DNA from: Aquariibacter albus
GTDB taxonomy: Bacteria; Pseudomonadota; Gammaproteobacteria; Burkholderiales; Burkholderiaceae_C
Direction of reading: 5' to 3'
Length of the DNA stretch: 64,000 nucleotides
Assembly: GCF_014145335.1 (NCBI RefSeq)
Contig: NZ_JACIVI010000001.1
Location: forward strand, 1,178,001-1,242,000
The number at the start of each line of letters is the position of its first letter. Within the stretch, counting starts at the first letter, position 1. This document shows positions 44,863-53,310 of the stretch, piece by piece. The notes beneath the pieces are model-generated. The model made no database searches and was not told the origin of the DNA. It saw nothing but the letters and a program-made list of their open reading frames with translations. A program made the position numbers and the translations under genes.

Positions 44863-46893
44863 TCAAGGCGTGGCCAGACCGTCGCTGCGCAGCGAGAGGT
44901 TCTGGATGCGCGCATCGCCGGCCGGCGCGCTGTCGGCGGCGGCGAAGGGCGCGGTGCGCGGGAAGCGCGCGGCCAGGAAGGCCGCCAGGGCCTGCTGCTC
45001 GGCACCGACGGTGGCATAGGTCTTGGTCACGCCGGCAGCCACCTGGTCGATGCGGTTGGGCGCGCTCAGGCCGGCGAAGGGGTAGCCGTCGCCGCCGCCG
45101 GCCAGGAAGTCCAGCGTCACCATCCGGAAGCGGGTGCCGGCCGGGGCCACCACCACGCCGCCGGACACCACGGTCAGCGGCGTCGCGCCGGCGGCCGCGC
45201 CGTTCGGGTCGTCGACCACCAGGGTGCGCACGCGCGAGCCGGCTGGCTGGCTGGGGTCGAAGCTGAAGCGCATGCCGCCCACCTGCGGGAACTTGCCCTG
45301 GGTGGAGGTGGGCGTCCAGTCCGACACGCCGTGCTCGATCAGCGCCTTCAGCTCGGCCGCCGTCACCGTCACCAGCGACAGGCCGTTGTTGAAGCGCAGC
45401 GCGAACTCGATGTCGAGCTGCGAGACATCGCCCGCCAGCTTGCCCGCCGCCGGGTTGGCGCGGGTCGGGCCGCGGCTGCCGGTGGTGGCGCCGGGCGCCA
45501 CGTCGAAGGCGCCGATCGAGGAGCGGATGCCGCCGCCGTTCTTTAGCGAGATGGCGGTGCTCGCGTCCACCGTCTGCGCATAGGCCAGGTTGGCGTCGGC
45601 CGTCAGGTTGCCGAGGTTGGTCTCCTGGTTGCGCACCAGCACGCGGTCGCCTTCCAGGTAGACGCTGCTGGCGCCGGCCAGGGCGCCATCCTTGGCGGCG
45701 ATCACGGCGGCGATCTTGTCGGCCACCGCCGCCACGCCCGGCTGGGCATTCGCCACGCTCAGGCCCTGGCGGGCCAGGCCCGCCGCATCGGTGGCGTAGG
45801 CGCCGTTGACGGTGCTGTCGAGCCGGCCCGGGATGATGCGGCCCTGCGCATCGAAGGGCAGCACGATGCGGCCGAGGTACTTGTAGTCGGCGTCCACATT
45901 CACCACCAGCACCGGCTCGCCGGCCGGCGAGGTGAAGCTCAGCGGGTAGGTGCCGCGGCCGGTCTCGCCGCTGCGCGGCACGTCGTTGGCGTCGAAGAGG
46001 CGGGTGTTGGAGCCGCCGGCCACGATCAGGTCCACGCCGCGCAGGCGGGTGGCCAGGCCCTGCTCCACCTCGATCTGCTGCATGTGGGCCAGCAGCACGA
46101 TCTTGTCGATGCCCTGGCTGCGCAGGCTGTCGACGGCCGGCTGGATGCTGGCGGCCAGCGCGTCCAGGTCCGCCGCCAGCGCGCCGCTGGGGCGGATGCC
46201 GATGCCGCCGGTGGAGGTGATGCTCGCCAGCGTCGGGGTGGAGGCCCCCACCACGCCGATGCGCTGCCCGTCCACGGTGATCACCGCATGGCCGGCCAGG
46301 CGGCCGCCGACCAGGGTCGAGGCCTCGGCACCGTTGTTCGTGGCCGGCGCGCGGCTGGCCAGGTTGCTGTCGGTGCTGAAGTCGAGGTTGGTCGAGAGGT
46401 AGGGGAAGCGCGCGCCGCGCCAGGCGCCGCTGGCGCCGATCAGCGCGCCGAAGAAGTTGGTGCCCAGGTCCAGGTCGTGGTTGCCCACCGCGCTGGCCTG
46501 CAGGCCCATCAGGTTGAGGATCTCGATGTCGCCACGGCCGGCACCGGTCACGCCCAGCTCGGGGGTCAGCGAGGCATCGTCGGCCGCATTGAAGAAGGGG
46601 CCGGGGATGTAGTTGTCGCCCGAGGACAGGAAGACCGTGCGGGCCGGCTGCTCGGCGCGGAACTTGTTCACCAGGGCGGAGAGGGCCTTGCTGTTGGCCA
46701 CCAGGTCACCGCCGGAATCCATGTCGGCCACATGCAGCACCTGCAGGCTGAAGGCCACTTCGGGCAGCGGGGCGGCGGCGGGCTCGTCCCCCCCGCTGCC
46801 GCCGCAGGCGGCCAGGCCGGCGGCAAGGATCAGGCCCAGGGCCAGGCGGGGCCGGGGGGCGAAGGCTCGCGAAACGCGGGGGAAGAGAGGCAT
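44863..46893 (-). CDS. 5'-nucleotidase/bifunctional metallophosphatase family lipoprotein
   Basis: A 676-residue exported phosphatase. The signal peptide ends LAAGLAACGG, a lipobox. The N-terminal metallophosphatase domain begins LQVLHVADMDSGG, where the usual DxH is DMDS, and continues with FLSSGDNYIPGPFF and SAVGNHDLDLG. The C-terminal nucleotidase domain has LGNLTADANLAYAQ, SLKNGGGIRSSIG and FLAGGGDGYPF. The changed first motif (D-x-D in place of D-x-H) may alter one metal ligand, so activity is uncertain, although related proteins with DxD or DxN exist. It is monocistronic. Confidence 0.85.
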   Translation of the reverse strand: MPLFPRVSRAFAPRPRLALGLILAAGLAACGGSGGDEPAAAPLPEVAFSLQVLHVADMDSGGDLVANSKALSALVNKFRAEQPARTVFLSSGDNYIPGPFFNAADDASLTPELGVTGAGRGDIEILNLMGLQASAVGNHDLDLGTNFFGALIGASGAWRGARFPYLSTNLDFSTDSNLASRAPATNNGAEASTLVGGRLAGHAVITVDGQRIGVVGASTPTLASITSTGGIGIRPSGALAADLDALAASIQPAVDSLRSQGIDKIVLLAHMQQIEVEQGLATRLRGVDLIVAGGSNTRLFDANDVPRSGETGRGTYPLSFTSPAGEPVLVVNVDADYKYLGRIVLPFDAQGRIIPGRLDSTVNGAYATDAAGLARQGLSVANAQPGVAAVADKIAAVIAAKDGALAGASSVYLEGDRVLVRNQETNLGNLTADANLAYAQTVDASTAISLKNGGGIRSSIGAFDVAPGATTGSRGPTRANPAAGKLAGDVSQLDIEFALRFNNGLSLVTVTAAELKALIEHGVSDWTPTSTQGKFPQVGGMRFSFDPSQPAGSRVRTLVVDDPNGAAAGATPLTVVSGGVVVAPAGTRFRMVTLDFLAGGGDGYPFAGLSAPNRIDQVAAGVTKTYATVGAEQQALAAFLAARFPRTAPFAAADSAPAGDARIQNLSLRSDGLATP

Positions 46894-47033
46894 CGGGGGC
46901 TCCGTCGTCGGGGGACGGCGGATGCTCCCGTTGCGCCATGACCGGGCCGTGTACGGCCCATGAAAGGCCCGTGTCGGCACCGGCCCGGGCCCTCCGGCCC
47001 GGAGGCCCCGCCTGCCGCGGGGCCCGGCCGGGC

Positions 47034-47696
47034 TCAGGCGGGCTGCGCGCCCTCGGCGGCCAGACGGCGCTTCGCGCGCCAGGCACCCAGCATCACCAGC
47101 AGGCCCGGCACCAGGATGGCGGCCCAGATGATCTTGTCGAGATGCTGCTGCACCCAGGGGATGTTGCCGAACAGATAGCCCAGGGTCGTGATGCCGCCGA
47201 CCCAGAGCACGGCGCCGCTCACGTCGTACACGGTGAACTTGCGGCGGCTCATCTCGGCCACGCCGGCCACGAAGGGCGCGAAGGTGCGCAGGAAGGGCAT
47301 GAAGCGCGCGGCGATCAGCGTGAAGCCGCCGTAGCGTTCGTAGAAGGCATGGGCCTGCTCGAAGGCGCGGCGGTTGAAGAACTTGGAGTCGGGCCACTGG
47401 AAGACCCGCGGCCCCACCCAGCGCCCCACGGTGTAGTTGCTCTGGTTGCCCAGGATGGCCGCCGCGATCAGCAGGCCCATGGCCAGCTTCAGCTCCAGCA
47501 GGCCCAGGCCGCTGAGCGCGCCGACCACGAAGAGCAGCGAATCCCCGGGCAGGAAGGGCATGACGACCACGCCCGTCTCCACAAAGATGATCAGGAACAG
47601 CAGGGCGTAAACCCAGTCGCCATAGCTGCTGACGAAGCTGCTCAGGTGACGGTCGACGTGCAGGATGAAATCGGCAAGCGCCAGCAGGATGTCCAT
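47034..47696 (-). CDS. DedA family membrane protein
   Basis: A 220-residue inner-membrane protein of the DedA/SNARE-associated family, whose members transport undecaprenyl phosphate or other lipids across the membrane. Signature segments are FVETGVVVMPFLPGDSLLFV, the GNQSNYTVGRWVG stretch, and ARFMPFLRTFAPFVAGVAEM with the conserved arginines. About five hydrophobic segments are visible. It is divergent from mutL with 49 bases between the starts. It fits the usual family length. Confidence 0.92.
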   Translation of the reverse strand: MDILLALADFILHVDRHLSSFVSSYGDWVYALLFLIIFVETGVVVMPFLPGDSLLFVVGALSGLGLLELKLAMGLLIAAAILGNQSNYTVGRWVGPRVFQWPDSKFFNRRAFEQAHAFYERYGGFTLIAARFMPFLRTFAPFVAGVAEMSRRKFTVYDVSGAVLWVGGITTLGYLFGNIPWVQQHLDKIIWAAILVPGLLVMLGAWRAKRRLAAEGAQPA

Positions 47697-47733
47697 GGGC
47701 GCGGAGTATCTCCGAGCCGGCGCAGCGCCTTCC

Positions 47734-47739
47734 TAGAAT
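47734..47739 (+). promoter_or_regulatory. Possible -10 hexamer of mutL (TAGAAT)
   Basis: TAGAAT is six bases before the mutL GTG, so a transcript would have almost no leader. No good -35 is seen. The CCTAGAATCCC context is very like that before dapA (GCTAGAATCCC). Confidence 0.3.
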
Positions 47740-47745
47740 CCCTGG

Positions 47746-49917
47746 GTGAACCCTGAGCTGCCCCCGCCCCCCGTCCGTCGCGCGATCCGCCCCCTGCCCG
47801 ACGAGCTCATCAGCCAGATCGCCGCCGGGGAGGTGGTCGAGCGCCCCGCCTCCGTGCTGCGCGAGCTGGTCGACAACGCGCTCGATGCCGGCGCCACGCA
47901 GATCACCGTCAAGCTCGAAGGCGGCGGCATCCGCCGCATCGTGGTGGAGGACGACGGCGCCGGCATCCCCGCCGCCGAACTGCCCCTGGCCCTGCAGCGC
48001 CACGCCACCAGCAAGATCGCCAGCCTGGGTGAGCTGGAAGCCGTGGCCAGCCTCGGCTTCCGCGGCGAGGCGCTGGCGGCGATTGCCTCCGTCTCGGAAA
48101 TGAGCCTGGCCAGCCGCACCGCCGACGCACCCCACGCCATGCGCCTGGACGCGCGCAGCGGCGAGCTGGCCGCCGCCGCCCGCGGCGTGGGCACCACCGT
48201 GGAAGTGCGCGAGCTCTTCTTCAACACCCCCGCCCGCCGCAAATTCCTCAAGAGCGAAGCCACCGAGCTGGCCCACGGACTGGAAGCCCTGCGCCGCCAC
48301 GCCCTGGCCCGGCCCGAGGTGGGCTTTGCCGTGTGGCATGAAGGCCGGCTGATCGCCCAGTGGCGCGCCCTGATCCCAGACGCCGCCGACCCCGCCACCC
48401 CGCCCGCCGAGGCCGAAACCCGCGCCCAGGCCCGCCTGGCCCAGCGCCTGGAAGCCGTGCTCGGCGCCGACTTCGTCCGCGGCAGCCGCCCCCTGCCCGC
48501 CCGCCGCCAGGGCGCGGTGGAAGTGGCCGGCCGCATCGGCCTGCCCGACCACGCCCGCAGCCGCCCCGACCAGCAATACCTCTACCTGAACGGCCGCTAC
48601 ATCCGCGACAAGCTCATCGCCCACGCCGTGCGCAGCGCCTACGAAGACGTGCTGCACGGCCAGCGCCAGCCCATCTACCTGCTGTGGCTGAGCGTGCCGC
48701 CCGAGCGGGTCGACGTGAACGTGCACCCCGCCAAGGTGGAAGTCCGCTTCCGCGACGGCCGCGAAGTGCATCAGGCCGTCTTCCACGCGCTGGACGCCGC
48801 CCTGGCCGAACGCCGCCCCCAGGCCGCCGGCGCCGCGCCCCTGCTGGCCGCGCGCGGGCTGGCGCCGGCTGCGGATGGGTCCGGCGGCGGCCTGGCCCCG
48901 GGGGCAGACGGCCCGGGCGCCTCGGCCACCGGGCCCTCCACCGCCTGGGCCGCAGCGCCCGGGGCCTCCACCGCCGAGCGGGCATCGCCCGGCGCGCTGT
49001 CCGCCGGATGGCCCGAGCGCAGCACCTCACCGCCCGGAACCGGCCCCGCCCTGCCCCACCCGGCCCCGCCCGCCTGGCGCGGCAACAGCGCCCTGGACTT
49101 CGGCCGCCCGGCGCCCTTCAACGTGAACGAGCCCCCCGGCGCCTGGCGCCTGGCCGCCGACGCGCGGGCCGCGGCGGAAGCTGAAGCTGCGGCCCCCAGC
49201 GGCCCCCAGCCCGCCCCCGAAGCCGGCGCACCCGGCCACGACCCCGCCCTCACGGGCGCAGCCGTCGGCCCCGCCGCCACGCCGCGGGCGCCCGAGGCGG
49301 ACTCCACCCCCGCCCTGCCCGCCTCCGACGACGACCGCCCCCTGGGCCGCGCCCTGGCCCAGCTCGGCGGCGTCTACCTGCTGGCCGAAAACCGCCAGGG
49401 CCTGCTCATCGTCGACATCCATGCCGCGCACGAACGCGTCGTCTACGAACGCCTGAAAGCCCGGCATGCCGAACTGGCCCTGTCCGCCCAGCCCCTGCTC
49501 ATCCCCGTGGTGCTGCCGGCCACCCCCACCGAAATCGCCACCGCCGAACAGCATGCCCAGGCCCTGAGCCAGCTTGGCCTGGACGTGGCCCCGCTCTCCG
49601 CCACCGCCCTGGCCCTGCGCAGCCGCCCCACCGCCCTGCCCGACGCCGACCTGCCCACCCTGCTGCGCGCCGTGCTGGCCGAACTCGCCCAGGTCGACGG
49701 CAGCCGCCTGGTCGAACGCGCCCGCGACGAACTGCTGGCCACCATGGCCTGCCACGGCGCCGTGCGCGCCAACCGCCGCCTCACCCTGCCCGAAATGGAC
49801 GCCCTGCTGCGCGACATGGAAACCACCGCCCGCGCCGACCAATGCAACCACGGCCGGCCAACGTGGCGGCAGATCAGTTTGAGGGAGTTGGATGGGTTGT
49901 TTATGAGGGGGCGGTGA
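47746..49917 (+). CDS. mutL: DNA mismatch repair protein MutL
   Basis: A 723-residue mismatch-repair ATPase, starting at a GTG. The GHKL motifs are ELVDNALDAGA, DDGAGIPA and GFRGEALAAIA. The C-terminal dimerisation domain has VDIHAAHERVVYE, close to the DQHA-x2-E-x4-E endonuclease motif with Ile for Gln, and CNHGRPTW near the end in place of CPHGRP. The middle, roughly residues 345-525, is an unusually long Ala/Pro/Gly linker that accounts for the extra 100 residues relative to E. coli. In related genomes miaA follows mutL; here a 5.5-kb accessory stretch intervenes. Confidence 0.95.
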   Translation: MNPELPPPPVRRAIRPLPDELISQIAAGEVVERPASVLRELVDNALDAGATQITVKLEGGGIRRIVVEDDGAGIPAAELPLALQRHATSKIASLGELEAVASLGFRGEALAAIASVSEMSLASRTADAPHAMRLDARSGELAAAARGVGTTVEVRELFFNTPARRKFLKSEATELAHGLEALRRHALARPEVGFAVWHEGRLIAQWRALIPDAADPATPPAEAETRAQARLAQRLEAVLGADFVRGSRPLPARRQGAVEVAGRIGLPDHARSRPDQQYLYLNGRYIRDKLIAHAVRSAYEDVLHGQRQPIYLLWLSVPPERVDVNVHPAKVEVRFRDGREVHQAVFHALDAALAERRPQAAGAAPLLAARGLAPAADGSGGGLAPGADGPGASATGPSTAWAAAPGASTAERASPGALSAGWPERSTSPPGTGPALPHPAPPAWRGNSALDFGRPAPFNVNEPPGAWRLAADARAAAEAEAAAPSGPQPAPEAGAPGHDPALTGAAVGPAATPRAPEADSTPALPASDDDRPLGRALAQLGGVYLLAENRQGLLIVDIHAAHERVVYERLKARHAELALSAQPLLIPVVLPATPTEIATAEQHAQALSQLGLDVAPLSATALALRSRPTALPDADLPTLLRAVLAELAQVDGSRLVERARDELLATMACHGAVRANRRLTLPEMDALLRDMETTARADQCNHGRPTWRQISLRELDGLFMRGR

Positions 49918-49949
49918 GGTGGGGTGGTCGCGACGCACCCAGCTGCCAC

Positions 49950-50258
49950 TTACTTGATGGACACACCGTTCTTCTTCCGGCAAGCCTCAAGATTCGACCG
50001 CGCCTTGTTCAGGACCGCCTGAGCTTTACTCCAATCTGCGGTCGCGTCCTCAAGTTCCTTCTCAGCCTTTATTGCCGCACGCCGGTCTTCCGAGCACCAC
50101 ATATCGGTGCCGGAGAAATCCTTCGCGCGCTTCGACCACTCGCGAGCAGCATCACCTGCATCCCGTAGCTTCTGGTCACAGGCGAAGCGCACCTTGGTTG
50201 CTTCCTTCACAGCGTTTTCTTCTGCTGCGCATGGACTTTGCGGTGATTTCATTGCCAC
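49950..50258 (-). CDS. Hypothetical 102-residue helical protein
   Basis: A short gene of unknown function. AAGGAG sits seven bases before the ATG, a far better ribosome site than most in the window, which supports it being real. The product is polar and probably all helix, with heptad-like stretches (AIKAEKELEDATADWSKAQ), and has four Cys (positions 10, 27, 55 and 93) that could form disulfides or bind metal. There is no signal peptide or membrane span. Codon use is less GC-biased than in mutL, so it belongs to the accessory segment. Confidence 0.55.
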   Translation of the reverse strand: MAMKSPQSPCAAEENAVKEATKVRFACDQKLRDAGDAAREWSKRAKDFSGTDMWCSEDRRAAIKAEKELEDATADWSKAQAVLNKARSNLEACRKKNGVSIK

Positions 50259-50322
50259 TCCTTTTTTTCACACCCACACCAATCACTTAACCTGTGAAAA
50301 ATTTCTCCGATTAGGCTGAGCG

Positions 50323-50453
50323 TTGGCGCTGAAACAGCGCTCGGGCTGGCAGAAGGCGGTGGTGGCGCGGGCCGACAAGGACGCGCGCATCCTGTGGACG
50401 TGATGATGCGCGAGCAGCGCTTCGACCGACACCACGTAAGCACCAAGCCTTAG
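50323..50453 (+). pseudogene. C-terminal scrap of an IS110-like transposase
   Basis: About 43 codons ending at TAG 50451. The text LKQRSGWQKAVVARADKDARILW, then in a shifted frame VMMREQRFDRHHVSTKP, resembles the extreme C-terminus of IS110-family transposases, where an ALANKNARILWAVM-like stretch is common. A small deletion after the Trp codon breaks the frame. The rest of the element is absent. It marks past insertion activity in the mutL-miaA interval. Identification is by memory of the motif. Confidence 0.5.
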
Positions 50454-50833
50454 AGTGCGATGCAGCCGCCCCAGGGCGCCGACCCGAGCGCCGCAGCGAT
50501 GGCGTGAACCTGCTTCCGCGCACGACGACATGATGAAGATGCACTGAGAGGTCAGACCGGCAGCAGCCAAGCTCGACCAACCCTGTGCCGCGCCACTGGT
50601 GGCGACGGCGGCGAGTGAATGGAGCCCTTCTGAGCGCTTGGTATCTGGGCCCGCACCGATTCCCGAGTGCAACAAGGCCGCCTGTAGATGTGCAGTCTGC
50701 TCTCTGTGGCGCTGCATCGAAACCGAACTCAGGTCTTGAGGAAAACGGCAAAGGCGCCTATCGATACCGCCCACATCAATCCGCTTGATTAACCGGGAAG
50801 TCCCTGTAGCGGGGTTGGGCGTCAGCTTGTGCG
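50454..50833. other. Gene-free stretch after the transposase scrap
   Basis: About 380 bases with no convincing gene. Open frames here are short and without ribosome sites. It may be the non-coding end of the vanished IS110-like element, since it directly follows its last codons. I find no terminal repeats. Confidence 0.35.
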
Positions 50834-51301
50834 CTAGGGATCCACCAGCCCTGCAATATGTTCAATGACTTCGTTCACTGTTCTGTAGTGACTTCGGATC
50901 TGCGAGAGGCTTGTTCCCACTGACTCGCCATGCGCAATCTTGTGGCGAAGTGCCACGAGACTGTTGACGCTGTCTTTGCGCTGGTCAACGAGATAGGCGG
51001 TCAAGTTGTCCCTCCAAGACTGGCTGAAGGCACCAAACAGATCGATGATCTTCTCCGCTTTGGGATTAGTCCAAGGTCCAAGTTGCTTCTCAATGAAGGA
51101 AGCAACCTCAGGAGCGCAGCGCGCTTGAGCGTACCCAAGTAGAAGTGCGCAAAGCGCGCTTTCAAGGTAGCCGGATGTGAGAACGCAGAGGTACTTAGCG
51201 AAGTCAGCTTGAAGTTCGATGTCAGCGCTGTGGTCTGGTGCCCTGCTGAAAGCAGCATCCATCCGAGTCCTCAGCCGGTGAACTTCCTTCCGCCCGCTCA
51301 T
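50834..51301 (-). CDS. HEPN-domain protein (candidate ribonuclease), partner of the DUF262 gene
   Basis: A 155-residue helical protein. The C-terminal part has the HEPN-type R-x4-H motif in ALRHKIAHGE (Arg119, His124), and the whole resembles the RiboL-PSP-HEPN/MAE_28990 type of HEPN fold. HEPN proteins with this motif are usually RNases that act in toxin-antitoxin or abortive-infection systems. The ATG overlaps the stop of the DUF262 gene (ATGA), so both are made together. The subfamily was assigned by eye, so the family is likely and the RNase activity is inference. Confidence 0.72.
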   Translation of the reverse strand: MSGRKEVHRLRTRMDAAFSRAPDHSADIELQADFAKYLCVLTSGYLESALCALLLGYAQARCAPEVASFIEKQLGPWTNPKAEKIIDLFGAFSQSWRDNLTAYLVDQRKDSVNSLVALRHKIAHGESVGTSLSQIRSHYRTVNEVIEHIAGLVDP

Positions 51302-52413
51302 TTGGCATTGGCAAAGGCAGCTTTTGCGCAGTCAAGGCGTTTCTTGACGAAGTCCTCGTCAGCTGTCGACCGGGTGATCCACGTTTGAAAGTCTGGTGTG
51401 TTGAGCATCGTCTCATACGAAGTTCGTGCGCTCGCGGCATCCAAGATCGGACCATTGGCCAAGCGCGAAGCTAGCCCGATCATTACCGAATCAACGAGGG
51501 CGGCGTTCACTGTCTTCTGAAGCCTGAACGCCCGCTCACCCAGCAGCTTGCACGCCGCATCGACCGTGTCGTTGAACAATGGTCGGAGCGATGCTTCCGG
51601 GTGCCTTTGGAGTTGGACGTTGGACGCCATGTAACGATTCAGGAACTCTTTCATTGGGCGCCGATACTGATCCGAGTGAAAGTGCAGCGCGAAAAAGCGC
51701 AGGATGAGTTCCAGATCCTTGAGCCTTGCGCTTTTCTTTCCGTAAAGGCGGCGCCAGCTCTCGTTCGTATTCAAGGAACTAAGTAGCGATGCGAAAGCGC
51801 CGTGATACAGAGCAACTCGAATCTCCTGCGGTTGGAGAAAGATGCCCCCGGAGTTCAGGCGCTCAAAGATCAGGTAAACGCTGCTTTGATCGTCAGACGG
51901 TTCGTCCTGGCGCACGATAGTTGCGTGAATGATGCTGTCATCTAGGCGTCGACGGTCATCCGCATCGAGAGTCTTGTAGCTCCGCCCCTCCCACTTGTCT
52001 TGAACCCCTTCAAGAACAAACTCTTTCCCTTGAAAGATGCCCGAGTAGAAGTACTGGAGCGTCTTTAGCCGCTGCTGCCCATCCAGAACTAAATGCTTGC
52101 CAGTTGCCTCCTTTACCAGGAATATTCCGGGGACAGGCAAACCAAGAAGAAGCGATTCTATGAAACGGTCACACTGTGGCTTGCGCCAAACGAACTCGCG
52201 CTGGAAGCCAACTGTCGATTGACCGGCCTCGGGGACTAAACTAAACAACGGGACGATTATGTCGCCTTGCTCAAGGCGTTTGACCAGACCATCAACAGGA
52301 TAGTCGGCGCCGTATGACGTGATGGAGTAGGCAGTTGGGATGACCTCATTGACTTCGTCAAGGTCGTCGACCTCAACTTCGTCTGTAGGCGGAATCTGTT
52401 GTGTGCTGTCCAT
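51298..52413 (-). CDS. DUF262 (GmrSD N-terminal/ParB-like) protein
   Basis: A 371-residue protein. The DUF262 core spans about residues 35-240: GFQREFVWRKPQCDRFIESL followed by LGLPVPGIFLV, then the DGQQRL motif at residues 111-116 and IFERLNSGGIFLQPQEIRVAL. This is the NTP-using, ParB-like domain seen in the type IV restriction protein GmrSD and in SspE. The C-terminal helical region has no second nuclease motif such as HNH, so the usual DUF1524 half is missing and the effector function would fall to the HEPN partner. Base composition is lower in GC than the chromosome. Confidence 0.85.
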   Translation of the reverse strand: MDSTQQIPPTDEVEVDDLDEVNEVIPTAYSITSYGADYPVDGLVKRLEQGDIIVPLFSLVPEAGQSTVGFQREFVWRKPQCDRFIESLLLGLPVPGIFLVKEATGKHLVLDGQQRLKTLQYFYSGIFQGKEFVLEGVQDKWEGRSYKTLDADDRRRLDDSIIHATIVRQDEPSDDQSSVYLIFERLNSGGIFLQPQEIRVALYHGAFASLLSSLNTNESWRRLYGKKSARLKDLELILRFFALHFHSDQYRRPMKEFLNRYMASNVQLQRHPEASLRPLFNDTVDAACKLLGERAFRLQKTVNAALVDSVMIGLASRLANGPILDAASARTSYETMLNTPDFQTWITRSTADEDFVKKRLDCAKAAFANAK

Positions 52414-52777
52414 TGCATCTCCGGTTGGCTATAGCGTGATTGTGCCGGTTTCACATGAGCACCTACCTGCTGGAGCTACCGCGGCACTCGTTTGCTTACG
52501 TCCAACATACTTTAGACGTCACCCCAGCACCCGCCGCTTGACGCCCAATGTTCCAAAGGCGCCGACGGTACACGCTCCGGCCTCGTGCGGGCGGCCCCCT
52601 CCTTCGGGGCACTTGGCAAGCGCATTAGGCGGCCCATTCGAACAAGGCCGATGGCATGTCGCCGGACCGAAGTCGCTCCACGGCCCGGCCAAACTTTGAC
52701 TGACACCTGCGGGCGTTTCGGCACTTGCGCCTGGGCTCAGGCTGCCGGCGGCACGGATCTGGCTCGCTCCCTCGTCC
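52414..52777. other. Intergenic region between the DUF262 operon and ynfA
   Basis: About 364 bases. The first part must hold the promoter of the minus-strand DUF262-HEPN pair; GGAG lies seven bases before its ATG. From about 52520 the GC content returns to the chromosomal level, which marks the island edge. I see no tRNA, direct repeat or attachment site. Confidence 0.4.
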
Positions 52778-53113
52778 ATGGACTTTCTGAAAACCTTCAG
52801 CCTCTTCGTGCTCACCGCCCTGGCCGAGATCGTCGGCTGCTACCTGCCCAGCCTCTGGTTCAGCCAGGGGCGCAGCGCCTGGTGGCTGTTGCCGGGTGCC
52901 GCCAGCCTGGCCCTGTTCGCGTGGTTGCTCAGCCTGCATCCGGCGGCTTCCGGCCGGGTCTATGCGGCGTATGGCGGGGTCTACATCGCGGTGGCCCTGC
53001 TGTGGCTGTGGGGCGTGGACGGCCTCAAGCCCCGGCCCAGCGACTGGCTCGGAGCGGGCCTGGCCCTGGCGGGGATGGCGGTGATCGTGATGGGCGAGCG
53101 AGAGGGTGGCTGA
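52778..53113 (+). CDS. YnfA/UPF0060 family membrane protein
   Basis: A 111-residue inner-membrane protein with four predicted helices. The signature [15 protein letters not shown], and later [20 protein letters not shown] and [18 protein letters not shown], matches the UPF0060/YnfA family, which is related to small multidrug-resistance transporters. Its substrate is not established. It stands alone between the island and the pseudouridine synthase gene. Confidence 0.92.
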   Translation: MDFLKTFSLFVLTALAEIVGCYLPSLWFSQGRSAWWLLPGAASLALFAWLLSLHPAASGRVYAAYGGVYIAVALLWLWGVDGLKPRPSDWLGAGLALAGMAVIVMGEREGG

Positions 53114-53310
53114 GGCTTCGCGCCGCGCCATGGTCCAATCCACCCCCGCAGCGGACCGGCCCCCAGCCGCCCCCGCACCGCGTCCGGGCCCCTTGAGGCG
53201 CCCGGCTGACCCCCTCCCCCGCCCTTGCCGAGAGGCAACGCGGGCCCGGGCCGCGCCCCGATTTGTCTTCGGCGCCGCCCCTGCCATCGCCCCGCCCGGG
53301 GCCTGCCACC

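Noticed and set aside
50283-50774. 163- and 146-residue minus-strand frames over the transposase scrap
   Set aside because: They are antisense to the IS110-like remnant, have no ribosome sites and show no family character.
52500-52640. Possible integron attC-like text (GCATTAGGCGGCCC) near the island end
   Set aside because: The required inverse core sites and the imperfect palindrome between them are absent.
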